Shown here piece by piece: positions 23,491 through 34,418 of a stretch of DNA of 64,000 bases. Source of the stretch: Vesta saturnalis. Lineage: Eukaryota > Arthropoda > Insecta > Coleoptera > Lampyridae. Position numbers and translations under genes: made by a program. The notes under the pieces are model-generated. The model saw nothing but the letters and a program-made list of their open reading frames with translations, made no database searches and was not told where the DNA came from. Numbering within the stretch: position 1 is the stretch's first letter; every line of letters starts with the position of its first letter. Location: positions 124,001-188,000 of the forward strand of contig JARFJB010000398.1 of assembly GCA_036346205.1 (NCBI GenBank), written 5' to 3'.

Positions 23491-25346
23491 TCTACTGAGT
23501 GTGTAGAAATTATGCGTTGTGGAGTATTTTGTGTGCTTTTGGCAGAAAAGAATCCTATATACTATATAAACAAAAGAAAAATGCTTGGATCAAAGAAGAG
23601 ATGGAAAAAAGAGAGAAGTTCAGTAGAGCAAACAACACAAAGAAATTCTACAGGGAAATAAAGGAAAAAAAAGTCGAAGCACCAAATTAGGACTAGGGGT
23701 ATGAAGAACGAAGAAGGTAAACTAGTACATGAACCAGAAGCCATAAAAAAATATGGAAAAGCATTTTCAACAGTTACTTAATAGACAAAGTGAAGAAATA
23801 CAAGACCTAGAAGAACAAGTAGAAATGAACAGCGAAGAAATACAAGAACCATCATATGAAGAACCAATACAAGTAGTAAATAGAATCAAAAATGGGAGAG
23901 CACCAGGGGAAGACTGCATAAATGGAGAGCTTATAAAGTATGGAAGCAAAGAATTACATCACAAACTGTATGAAATGATAATATACTCATGGAGAGCAGA
24001 ACAGCTACCGAAAGGATGGAAAGAAGGTATAATTATAACCATCAAAAAGAGTGGAGACCCTGAGGAATGTAAGAACTATTGAGGAATCACATTATTTAAC
24101 ACAGCTTATAAAATCTTTACAGCTCTGATAAACAAGCGACTACTGACATATACCAATAACATAATAGGGACTTACCAAAGCGGTTTCACCTCTGGGAAAT
24201 CCACCGTAGATGCACTACACATAATTAAACAAATAATTGAAAAGGGCCACGAATTTAATTTCGATATACATCTACTGTTCATCGACTTCCAACACGCCTT
24301 CGATAAGAGTAAATAGGAAAGAATTAATCTAGGTGATGAAACAAATGTTAATACCAGAGAAACTAATAAGAATTATCGAAGAAACAATGAAAGAATCCAC
24401 TAAATGTGTAAGAACGAATGTAGGTGATATAAACAATTTTCAAGCAAACTTCGGTATAAGACAAGGTGATATATTATCCACAACACTTTTCAATATTGCA
24501 TTGGAAAAGGTCATGAGCAAAATAGATTACCAGGGAACCATAATACACAATTCATCGCTTACGCAGATGATTTAGTTATAATAGCAGGCTCTAAAGATAT
24601 ACTGGTAAGGAATTTCAGAATAATAGAAAAAGAAGCACTAACAATAGGTCTGAAAATAAATCAAAACAAAACCAAATACATGAAGCTGCAAAATGGTACA
24701 AAAAAAACAAAGAAACATATACAAATTGACAGTTACAAATTTGAAGAAGTTAGTAACTTCATTTACCTGGGAATACAATTCAATCAGAATAATGACAGAA
24801 GAGAGGAAATAAAATCCAGAATCCAACAAGGATATAAAACCTACTATGCAAACAAACATTTATTGAAAGAAACAAATAGCAAGTAAAACAAAAATAAATA
24901 TATACAGAACTCTTATAAGACCAGTAATTACTTATGCTGCTGAAATCATAACGGCCACAAGGAAAGAAGAAGAGGAGCTTCGAATCTTTGAGCGTAAACT
25001 TTTAAGAACAATAGTAGGCCCTATACGAGAAAATGAACATATAAGACCAAGGACGAATCATGAAATACTGGAAACAGTGGGTGGAGAAGATGTAGTCAGA
25101 TTCATTAAATATCAAAGAATACGATGGCTGTGGTATATTATGCGAAGCGGAAATAGTATAATAAAACTAATAACCCAATGGAGACCGAACGAAACACGAA
25201 ACAGAGGTAGACCCAAAAGTAGATAGTTGGATCAAGTTACAACAGATTTACGCGAAATGGGTGTAACACAATGGTGGATACAGATCCAAGATAGAAAAAG
25301 ATGCAGACAGATAGTGGAAGAAACAAAAACTCATTCTGGCCTATAA
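23491..25346 (+). mobile_element. RTE-like LINE, 5'-truncated, RT almost readable
   Basis: No endonuclease is present. RT blocks in order: KNGRAPGEDCINGELIKYG, WKEGIIITIKKSGDPEECKN, then (after TGA at 24079) GITLFNTAYKIFTALINKRL, YQSGFTSGKSTVDALH, LLFIDFQHAFD, FGIRQGDILSTTLFNIAL, YADDLVIIAGSKD (24552-24590) and SNFIYLGIQFN. The C-terminus has RIRWLWYI and NRGRPKSR. The wording is that of RTE/BovB-type RTs, often misannotated as craniofacial development protein 2. There are few lesions (a TGA in place of CGA at 24079, frameshifts near 24310, 24560 and 24880). The stop is about 25344-25346. Confidence 0.75.
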
Positions 25347-25706
25347 ATTGTAAATAAGTTCTTAATAACAGTGCAGTAAATAATAGTGCAGTGAACAACG
25401 TTTACTCGGGGACTGATCCACCCTATTAAATGGATCTGGACAGTTATGTTTTATAACAAACAGCTATATTCCACATAGGAACGTCAAGCTAATATTATTA
25501 AAACAGTTGTTGGTCACAAATGTTTTTGTAATATTTTAATTTTACCATTACAAAAATATTATTTGTGTATTTACATATTATCATTCATATTATTTTATAT
25601 TTACATTATCATCGCAACATACTATGTTATTATTATTATAGGGTAACCATCATAACCAACAAATTAAATAATTGACCAAGCATTAGATTAATTGATATTA
25701 CAAGTG
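25347..25706. other. No gene seen
   Basis: Probable 3' untranslated region of the LINE, with a duplicated AATA(A/G)TGCAGT near 25370-25395, then AT-rich spacer up to the pogo element. Confidence 0.5.
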
Positions 25707-25878
25707 CCGTAAAATGGGGTGAAGTTGACCAATTTTCAACTTTAATTGAAAATAAACCATATTTACAGTTTAAAAAAAAAAGTTATCCTTGAGATTGCGT
25801 GGGTATCGTTCTTACTTAAGCCTAGGACTCGAAAAATTTGCAAAATTTTTTTCCTTTCTTGGAAAAAAATTAACTGTC

Positions 25879-25918
25879 TTTGGTCAACTTCACCCCATAT
25901 GGGGTGAAGTTGACCACA
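25879..25918. repeat. Subterminal palindrome in the pogo element
   Basis: GGTCAACTTCACCCC, ATA, then TGGGGTGAAGTTGACC: a near-perfect palindrome made of two opposed copies of the terminal repeat core. Probable transposase-binding sites. Confidence 0.8.
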
Positions 25919-26255
25919 TATATGACTATCGTTAAAACCTCGTTTCAGTGGTAGTTGGGGTAAAGACAAGTGAAAAAATATACAGTTCAATATTAATCAG
26001 TTTATTTAAAAAAATTGGCGGTTAAAAAGGGAAAATAGCATGTTTATAGTGTAAAACTATATAATAAACCGAATTCTGTACTCTAATGTTTTATATAAAA
26101 ATTGAAATATTAGCAAGTTATCGTCAAAACCTAGTGAAAAATATACAGATAGGTAGTAATTAGTTTACTAAAAAAAATACCGGTCAAAAAACGAAAAAAT
26201 AACATATTTTATAGCCTACAACTATATGATAAACGCGGTTCTTTGCTCTAATTTT

Positions 26256-28081
26256 TTATATAAATAAGGATAAGTCAATGTTAAAACAAAGTTCTCCGCG
26301 ACGAGATACGTTAGGGGTCTTCAATATGGTTTTAATGTCTTTTACAAGTATGCCATCTTTATCTTCTATATTAGGCCAGATAAATTTATCACCTTTCGAT
26401 CGCTTTAAAAAATTTACATTTACTAACAACACTTTTCCGATAAAATGTTTAACAGTCTTTTTAGTTTCATATTGCACTACAACCCATGAATCTTGTTTTA
26501 CATCACCGTTTATTAATCCCTCCTCATCAATTTTTGTTTGTTCAACATTACCGGTCTGCAAATCAGAATAATCATCACTCTCAAAAGATAACTCAACCTG
26601 ACTTTCACTTTCGTCACTATCTGTAGCAATTTTCCTTTTTATTGCTTGAATCTTGTTTGTTCCTTGACTATTGCTTGTTGAAGGCTTATGTTCATTATCT
26701 TTTTCTGGTGAATCCTCGAAGGCTACCGATCTTCCAGGAATAACATTAATTTTTTTCCTTTTTACTATTGTATCGCGTTTTTTTTTTATTTCGTTGATCT
26801 TTTAAATAATCAACTATAACTTTACCAACACTTGCTCCGGGATTTCCTCCTGTGTATGATGAATTTTGTCCAGAAGCTTTTGCTTACACAGTGGAAAAAT
26901 TTCACTGGCATAAAAGCCCTTCTGAGCATTCAGTTTGGCTACAGGTGCTAACCTGTCAAACAGTTTTTTCAACATTCTAGAAAAAATACTTTTTTCTACA
27001 GAGGAAGTATTTGCATTGCATTTTTTCCAGTCGTGTAATATTTGCTTCCAATAATTTTTCATTGGCCCGAAAAAACTTATATCTAGCGGTTGACACAAGT
27101 GGGTTGCATTTGGTGGCAAACAAACGAAGTCAATGTTATTTTCCTTACAAAGTTGAAGAACTTCTTTGGTAAAATGGGATGAAAGATTATCGCCGATTAG
27201 GACCTTTTTACCCTCTATTAATTGAGCATGCGGTAAAAAAGATCTTTTAAACCAGTCCGTAAAACAGATAGCATCAAACAAACCATGATTGGATCGGATC
27301 GATTGTACCGTGTCCCTTTGAAACAACATTTTTTCTCACAACACGAAGCACCTCTTGGGCCACCTTCACGCCAAGAATCCCATAAATTAGAAGCTTTATA
27401 AACAACATACGGCGGTAAAATATCACCGTTTGCAGAAACACATAACATTATTGTCACAGCACTTTTTGAAAAATTTATAACATTATCAGGATATTTAACT
27501 CCTCTATGAAAAATTAACTTTTTTTATAACCAGGGTCATCACTTAAATTACTTTCATCGTAATTAAATATAGCTTCTGGCTTTACATCTTTTAGTGTTAA
27601 AGACAATTCGGCAAAAAAGTTTGTTAACATGTCAGTGTCCACTGCTGCACGGGATCGCTTAATGTTATTACTTAGGCGTTCCGACAAAACTTCTTTGTGA
27701 CGCGATAGAAAAGATTTTGCCCAATCGTAACCAGGAAGATTGTTTTTAAATTTGGAACTCCTACCTATACGATCAAGATAAGTTTTAGCACTTAAACGTA
27801 AATCTAACGTATTTAAGGAAATCCCATTTAGCGCACGTAATTAGGCCTTCCACAAAATCAGCTTCTTCAATTTTCGTCAATACAGTTTGACCTCCGTGTT
27901 TTTTAATATGCCGACCATGCATTTTGTTTATGAGAGTTCCCTTGGGTATATTATACTTGTTAGAGGCTTTATTGGCACTAATTTTGCCATCCAAAACCTC
28001 GGACAAACACTTTTCTAAAGTTTCCTCACTGTACTCTTTAAGGCGTTTGGTGGCTTCCCTATGTTTATATACACGTGGCAT
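26256..28081 (-). pseudogene. pogo-type transposase (DDE_1), frameshifted
   Basis: ATG at 28081: MPRVYKHREATKRLKEYSEE, then the Psq-type helix-turn-helix ISANKASNKYNIPKGTLINK. The frame shifts near 27800 and later. Readable blocks include NYDESNLSDDPG (first Asp, about 27555), VTIMLCVSANGDILPPYVVY, then VLIGDNLSSHFTKE (second Asp) and PPNATHLCQPLDISFFGPMK (third Asp). A C-terminal domain (26561-26256) has WVVVQYETKKTVKHFIGKVL. The ORFs 28081-27785, 27457-27218, 27329-26814 and 26561-26256 are pieces of one gene of about 600 codons. Motifs are complete but the frame is broken at least three times. Confidence 0.82.
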
Positions 28082-28636
28082 GATTTATTTAACTAGTTTT
28101 ACGTTATCTATACGACAAATGACGTGACCGTATGCACTGAAGTCTTACAACAAACTGAGCGTCTACACGTGCCGATAGCGACCGACAAGATTTTACAGGT
28201 CGGTCCACTTCGCCCCGGCGGTCAAGTTCACCCCAATTCAACGTTAAATTTGCACAGGTACAAAAAAAATTACTAACAAAGAACGAAAATACTTATCAAT
28301 CATGTATCACCTGAAAGTATTTTCGGGTTGCAGTAACTCAATAAATAAAATATGTACCACACTCATAAAATGATTTGATCACCACTATTCAGGTAAAAGT
28401 TTAATTACCAATTTATGAAGTCTAATTTCACAGGTGCCTTCAGGTTTGTACCCATTCATTGCTAATTGTTGGAATTAAATTTTATTAGTAACATTTTGTG
28501 AAGAAAACCAATTACAATGGCACAGACTTAACATATATGGCTAAAAGTTAAATTTACGAATATCATACGGGTTTAAATGTTTTTTTTAGTTTTTGGTCAT
28601 CTTCACCCCCGCGATCAACTTCACCCCATTTTACGG

Positions 28637-29075
28637 TAAATAATATTAATGACAATATACATACTCCCTTTCATATTCAACTTTATCTAAGAATACAAGA
28701 TGAGGTGCCAAAACCATTTTGTTTTATTAGATGCTTCCGATCCTCGACCCAGCTTTCGTTTGCTCTACGAATAAAATAAGAGTCCTGGATGTTCTTCCAG
28801 TGTTTTTTTGTATCGAATACTAGATAATTAAAATCAATTAATTAATTAAAACAAAATTATTTGATTTTATATTTAAATAATACTAAGTAAAAAGTTGTAT
28901 TAATTTGTTTTTTATTTACTTACAAGATTTTGCAATTTTAGTTGATGTATCTTTCCAGATATCATCTTTTATACTATTTTTATAATTTGCATCTGCTATA
29001 TTGTATAAAACAAAGTTGTTTTGTATTTTTTGTACCAGCACTTTATCTTCTGAGGGAAAAATTTTAATTTCGACA
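28637..29075. other. No gene seen
   Basis: AT-rich spacer between the pogo element and the zinc-finger gene, with no motif recognised. Confidence 0.5.
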
Positions 29076-29084
29076 TGATGTCGC

Positions 29085-29230
29085 TTAGGTGTGCCGCGGC
29101 GGGCGGCGTACTGTTCTTGGAGCAGTCGTTTTGTCGGCCGCGGCGGCTGAACGTTCGGTCACGACAACCGGTTCATACTGTTTCAATAAAACCACACATG
29201 GGCGACTTGTCGCGCCTTGACGACCGTACT
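29085..29230. other. GC- and CpG-rich patch replacing the zinc-finger gene 3' end
   Basis: GCCGCGGCGGGCGGCG and GGCCGCGGCGGCTGAACG stand out in AT-rich surroundings. The zinc-finger frame runs into it (...HLKKHTRSTVVKARQVAHVW) and ends at 29183-29185, so the original C-terminus has been replaced. Origin unknown. Confidence 0.6.
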
Positions 29231-31177
29231 TCTAGTGTGTTTTTTAAGATGGATGGAAAGATATTTGTGATGAATTCCATAATTACATTGGTCACATTTG
29301 AATTTTTTGTTTGTGTTTTTTGAGATGAATTTTAAGATTATGTTTGTGATTTGTTCCATAATCACATTGGTCACATTTGAATACTTTACTTAAAGAGCGT
29401 TTTTTAAGATGAATTTTAAAATTACCTTTGTGATTTGTCCCATAATCGCATTGGTCGCATTTAAATTCATAACTTGAAGAGTGTTTTTTAAGATGAACTG
29501 TTAAATCACTTTTACAGTGTGTTGCATAATCACATTGGTCACTTTTGAATTCTTTACTGAAAGAGTGTTTTTTAAGATGAGTTTTAAAATTACCTTTGCA
29601 ATTTGTTCCATAATCACATTGGTCATATTTGAATTCTTTACTTAAAGAGTGTTTTATAAGATGAATTTTTAAACAATATTTATGATGTGTTTCATAATTA
29701 CATTGGTCACATTTGAATTTTTTACTTAAAGTGTTTTTTTGATTTGTTTTAAAATTACCTTTGTGATTTGTTCCATAACCACATTGGTCACATTTGAATT
29801 CTTTATTTAGTAAAGAGTGTTTTTTTAAGATGGATATTAAAATTTTCTTTGCGATTTGTTCCATATTCACATTGGTCACATTTGAATTCTTTAGTTAAAG
29901 AGTATCTTTTAAGATGAATTTTAAAATTACCTTTGCAATTTGTTCCATAATCGCATTGATCACATTTGAACTCTTTACTTAAAGAGTGTATTTTAAGATG
30001 ACTTTTGTTTGTGATGTGTTCCATAATTACATTGGTCGCATGTGAATTCTTTACTGAACGAAGGTTTTTAAGATGAATTTTAAAATTACTTTTGCGATTT
30101 GTTCCGTAATCACATTGATCATATTTGAATTCTTTAGTTAAAGAGTGTTTTTTAAGATGAATTGTAAAATTATCTTTGCTATTTGTTCCATACTCACATT
30201 GGTCACATTTGAATTCTTTACTTAAAGAGTGATTTTTAAGATGAATTTTTAAAAGATATTTGTAATGTGTTCCATAATTACATTGGTCACATTTGAATTC
30301 TTTATTGAAAGAGTGTTTTTTAAGATGAATTTTAAAATTATCTTTGCAATTTGTTCCATAATCACATTGGTCACATTTGAATTCCTTAATTAAAGAGTGA
30401 TTCTTAAGAAGACTTTTTAAAAAATATTTGTGATGCGTTCTATAATTACATTGGCCACATTTGAATTCATAACATGAAGAGTGCTTTTTAAGATGAATTT
30501 TAAAAGTATCTTTGCGATTTGTTCCATACTCACATTGGTCACATTTGAATTCCTGACTTAAATAGTGTTTTATGATGAATTTTAAAATTACCTTTGTGAT
30601 TTGTTCCATAATCACATTGGTGGCATTTAAATTCATAACTTGAAAAATGTGTATTAAGATGGAATTTTAAATAAGTTTTTTCATGTGTTGCATAATCACA
30701 TTGGTCACATTTGAATTCATAACATGTGTGTTTTAAAACATGATTTTTTAAACTTCTTTTCGACTTTGTTATAAAATTGCAATAGTTACACTTATATTTA
30801 AAATTTGCGTCATGTTTTAAATTTTCTTGCATTATTGTTGAACTATTAAATTTACTTTCACACTGTATGTTTGTGATACGTTCGACACTGTTTTCATTTA
30901 TACAAGCTTCATTTATGCTAACAACTTTTACTAGAGAAGAGATGTCTTCTTTCTTTATATTCACATTATCTGTAAAAATAGTGTTAAATTTTGTACTACT
31001 TGAACGGTAATTAATTTTACTTTGTATTAGATCACTATTTACTATAAGAAGTATAAGATGTTGGGTTACAAGTGAATTTATTCCTTCTTCCTCTTCTGGT
31101 TCGACTTTAATAAGTTTCATATCAACCTCATAAAACAATTCGAAGAATTCGTGTTTCTTAATCTCGATTTTATGCAA
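29183..31177 (-). pseudogene. C2H2 zinc-finger array gene, three frameshifts
   Basis: On the minus strand the N-terminus (31177; a likelier start is the Met of MKLIKVEPEEEEG) is acidic and finger-free for about 130 residues. Then come about 20 C2H2 fingers with an 84-bp period, consensus EFKCDQCDYGTNCKDNFKIH plus LKKHS, ligands C-x2-C-x12-H-x3-H. The linker is HSLSKEF rather than TGEKP. A few fingers have lost the first Cys (KYDQC, KSDQC). The array is split into frames 31177-30539, 30636-29803, 29879-29292 and 29374-29183; each switch falls at an A-run beside a CAC of the linker. Probably a DNA-binding regulator of a lineage-expanded family, now either decayed or mis-assembled. A related N-terminus lies at 49936-50205. 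Confidence 0.8.
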
Positions 31178-31197
31178 AACTTAGGTGAAACACCTTA

Positions 31198-31671
31198 TAG
31201 TCACGGCAAAATCTTTTCCGTTGTGGGGGGTGAAATAGTTAGAGAGAGACAAACTTAACATACCAACTTCCATAATAACCCTGATAATTACAAATGATAT
31301 ATCTATGTTAGTGAAATACACGTTGTTCGGTTGTTAGAACTGCCGAATAAATTACAATGTTGTCAGCTCTTCTGTTTACACATAACTTCTAATTTTGACG
31401 TTTTCATTAATTGATGATAAATATAAGCTCCTCGAAATTATACATGACTACTTCAAAATGTTACAATTGCTTAATCATCGCAAAATGGTCTAAGAACTGT
31501 TAAAAGTATTGTTACTTAGTTGAGAACGAGTATTTCCATCAAAAACTAATTTTCAAAATAAATGTAAACAATACAACCTAAGTATTATGTTGACGTCGAA
31601 TTTCATAGGTTTGGCAACAATGTCAAGCGCTGACGTTTATCCCCACATTGGAAAAGAGTTTGCCGCGACTA
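31198..31671. mobile_element. MITE in the zinc-finger gene 5' flank
   Basis: Terminal inverted repeats: left TAGTCACGGCAAAATCTTTT (31198), right AAAAGAGTTTGCCGCGACTA (to 31671), two or three mismatches over about 22 bp. TA flanks both sides (31196-31197, 31672-31673). 474 bp, no coding capacity. The paralogous flank at about 49969-49995 lacks it. Confidence 0.8.
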
Positions 31672-32480
31672 TAGCAGTATTTAACAGTGCCTTAAAATTA
31701 TTGACACACTTTAATTATTATGCGGAATTGCCAACAGAAGTTAATGCAGCGCTTTAATACGGTGCATCCCATCCCGGCGTTTGAGGTCCTACTGAATTGA
31801 ATTCGATATACAACTGGAATGCGCACTCTACGTTTGTTTAGGAGAGACGCGGCTAAAAACGGACGGACGTGGGTATTTAGCCCTCGTGGCATTTTTGATA
31901 GACTTCGGTTTGTTTGTGTTTGATGTTATTTGAACGGGAAGTATATGAAAAGAGGTTAATTTTATTATTTATAATCGAAGATACTAACGTACGTTAACGT
32001 AGCAGAACGTTGCATGCTTTAATATTGTTAAAGTAATTCAGTAGTTAAATGGTCAATGAACTTTGATGGTATGGATAAATAAATATGTTGTGCTTGTGAC
32101 AAAATTTTTAGAACCTAATACAAGTACCTAATCTGAATGAACATTTGAAGTGAAAGAGGTAACAACGAAAAGTTCGAATCACCAAAATATGTGATGTACA
32201 TTTTTGTTGGAACATTTGGATCTGTACCAGGACAGTGAACTGTTACAACGAATAAAATAAACATCTATGAAATAGAACGACTTTTATTTTATATATTGAT
32301 GTTACGAATACAACTGACAGAATATGTATTTTTGAATAATTATAATTAATGTCACACGCTATTGTTTTTATTTGCATACTAACTTCTACATCAACATATC
32401 CAATGCAACAATATATGTAACATGCAAGTGTATGTGCTTTTCTTACAATTTTGCAATAACGATTATTTTGACAAAAGTAC
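31672..32480. other. Upstream flank of the zinc-finger gene; no gene seen
   Basis: 31673-31706 is shared, in inverse, with 49936-49969 (CAATAATTTTAAGGCAC), extending homology of the gene pair upstream of the coding region. A moderately GC-rich stretch at 31740-31900 could be promoter-proximal DNA. The rest is featureless. Confidence 0.5.
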
Positions 32481-32481
32481 A

Positions 32482-32836
32482 ATGAATAAACATTTAAAGC
32501 GTGTGCACAACATTATTTTATAACCTAAACCTGATCTTAATCTTAAGCATATGTGTGTGCAATGCAATAAATATTTTAGTGGTAAACAACTATTGATTAA
32601 ACACTTAATAAGTAGGCATAACTCTAAAGAGGATATTATCATAAAAAATTGACGTTATGTGATTTACTTATTGCTTTCACAATCAATGTAGTAATGCTAT
32701 TTGTTATTAAAGTACATGTTCTAATACATTTTATCTACAGATTTTCCCTTGTGGTTTAAGAGTATGCAAGAAGAAAATAGAGGAAATCATATCGGCAAAA
32801 AATCTACCACCTACTAGTATGAGTACAACAGATCAG
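32482..32836 (+). pseudogene. Amino-terminal exons of a C2H2-MULE transposase (fragment B)
   Basis: ATG at 32482 (MNKHLKRVHN), then a C2H2 finger, MCVQCNKYFSGKQLLIKHLI (C-x2-C-x12-H-x4-H), near 32551-32622. A second exon starts after CTACAG at 32740 and ends at a GGTAACTG donor (32836/32837); its content (DFPLWFKSMQEENRGN in one frame) resembles the segment following the finger in insect C2H2-MULE proteins. The MULE core of the same strand resumes at 36441, so a Crypton and a pogo element now separate the two halves. Joining them as one element is an inference. Confidence 0.55.
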
Positions 32837-33121
32837 GTAACTGTGTTTTAAGTTTCAACTAAATTGAATGATAGGATTGTTTTTATTCACTACTAGCGAT
32901 AGAATATGCCATTAGTAGGCCGATTTTGGAAGCGAGATTTCGTTTTTCTCGACCTGCTTAATTTTTCTCTCCTAGTAGTAGATTTTCTTTATTTATAAAA
33001 GAAAGAGAGGTTAAGTTTTACTTTAATTCGCTTGCGCAACAGAAAATTTAAGAAAAATGAAATGGAAAAAACAACAATTAAGAAATTAATGATGAAAATG
33101 GTAATTAATTGTACAATTAAT

Positions 33122-34292
33122 TTACGTAATGTTAATTCGTGACGCATCTGCATTTGAAGTAAGATTTCCTATAGGTTTGTTTACATTCGATGATGATGAA
33201 GCACAAGGAGTAGTAGGCCCATCTTCATTCAATGGGAAAGCTTGCAGGGGTATGTTGATGCTAGGATAACAAATCTCTTCAAAAACTGATTCGTTTGTAG
33301 CATTATCGATACTTGAGGTTGGTGTGTCACACATAGTGCAAGAATTTCCTTGGACCATGTGCGCAATTCTTCTTTTATCGGCAATAGAATCTTCTACATA
33401 TCCTTCTGCCACTGTAGATGATTTCCACCCACCATGCCGTTTTAGAGATAATAAGTCACCGCCATTATCTGCTAAAATTGTGGCCGATGTCCTTCTCAAC
33501 GAATGTCCCGTAAACTGATATGCATTAGGGAGATTTAAATATTTTGCAACCTGGAACACCGCTTATTGAATTATGGCCCATATTTTGCCTAGTTGGTTTC
33601 CCCGATCGGAATTCCATAAAGCCTTTTTCCATGTCTGGATGGGGCCTCTGTACAGGTAACCCTTCACGAGATTAACCCACTGTGGTTCTGCAATTACAAA
33701 TTTTCTTATAGATTTTGTTTTCGTAAGCGGGATGTTGACTATGATTATGTCATCACGAACATCAATATCTGCCACTCTAATATTGCATAGCTCATCCGTC
33801 CTACAAGCTCCTGCTACGCCTATTACAAGGATGACCTGAAACACCATAATAATTGCTTAATTTGACTATCCCATCAAAAGATTTACCTTAGTGCAAAGAA
33901 ACGTGGCATCAGGAACTTCGGCGAGAAATTGTGCTAGGTACCTCTTTTCAAATACGGGTGATTTTTTCGGCATATAGGAATCATTATTTCTTTTTAAGAA
34001 TGCAATTACTTTATAATATTTCGAAATGTCAATATTTTCTTTCAACTTTAAAGTTTGTTTTAACATCGAAAATGTAGCCCACAAACTGGAAGCTTTCCTA
34101 TTTTCGGATCTCTCTTGAAAATACACTAAGATCACATTTTCACTCATTTTTAGTACGCCTTTCGACTGGCACTAATCTTTGAAATTTGAATACACTTTAA
34201 GGTAGTCCTCTTTCGAATAAGCTGCCTGATGCTACATGCTCTGCTGCCTTTCTAATTTCTGGAGGAGTACTAGATATTTCAATACTTTCCAT
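33122..34292 (-). pseudogene. Crypton-like tyrosine recombinase, copy 2
   Basis: On the minus strand ATG at 34292-34290 (MESIEISSTPPEIRKAAEHV), then EDYLKVYSNFKD, an in-frame TAG where Trp is expected, and MSENVILVYFQERSENRKAS. Exon 1 ends at 33887; a 51-bp intron follows. Exon 2: VILVIGVAGACRTDELCNIR (first Arg), then IPLTKTKSIRKFVI. A TAA at 33563-33565 interrupts, followed by FTGHSLRRTSATI (His-x-x-Arg), LKRHGGWKSST (His) and the Tyr in AEGYVEDS. An acidic, Ser-rich C-terminal tail runs to 33122. Only two stops and one frameshift were found, so this is the best-preserved of three copies. Confidence 0.82.
33836..33886 (-). other. 51-bp GT-AG intron in Crypton copy 2
   Basis: Minus strand: exon ...TGCACTAAG, intron GTAAATCTTTTG...GGTGTTTCAG, exon GTCATCCTTG. 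Phase 0; removing it joins LCTK to VILVIG without change of frame. Same position and phase as the intron at 7179-7238. Confidence 0.82.
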
Positions 34293-34418
34293 TTTAAATA
34301 CTGAAACTACCTAAGGATGATTAAAAGTTAAATGGAAGAGCAAATCCATGCTTGCAGCTGTTACTGCAGTTAGAAATAAAGAATGGGATACTTGCTAGCG
34401 TCAAAACCGTTCAGGGTT
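34284..34418 (+). repeat. 135-bp direct repeat, unit 1
   Basis: Apparently identical to 34666-34800. It starts ACTTTCCATTTTAAATACTG and ends CAAAACCGTTCAGGGTT. It spans the first codons of Crypton copy 2 (minus) and the first codons of the pogo gene (plus). Confidence 0.95.

Larger units (their letters stand above)
25707..28636 (-). mobile_element. pogo/Tigger-type DNA transposon with both ends
   Basis: Left end CCGTAAAATGGGGTGAAGTT (25707) is repeated in inverse at the right end (to 28636, ...CACCCCATTTTACGG). The 2930 bp contain one minus-strand transposase gene. The core word GGTGAAGTTGACC recurs inside both ends (25897-25916, 28196-28236, 28595-28625). A TA follows the right end (28637-28638); the left flank reads TG, so the expected TA target duplication is not intact. 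Confidence 0.85.

Noticed and set aside
29240..30720. Regular 84-bp spacing resembling a CRISPR array
   Set aside because: The period is one zinc finger; the units are coding and vary at codon positions.
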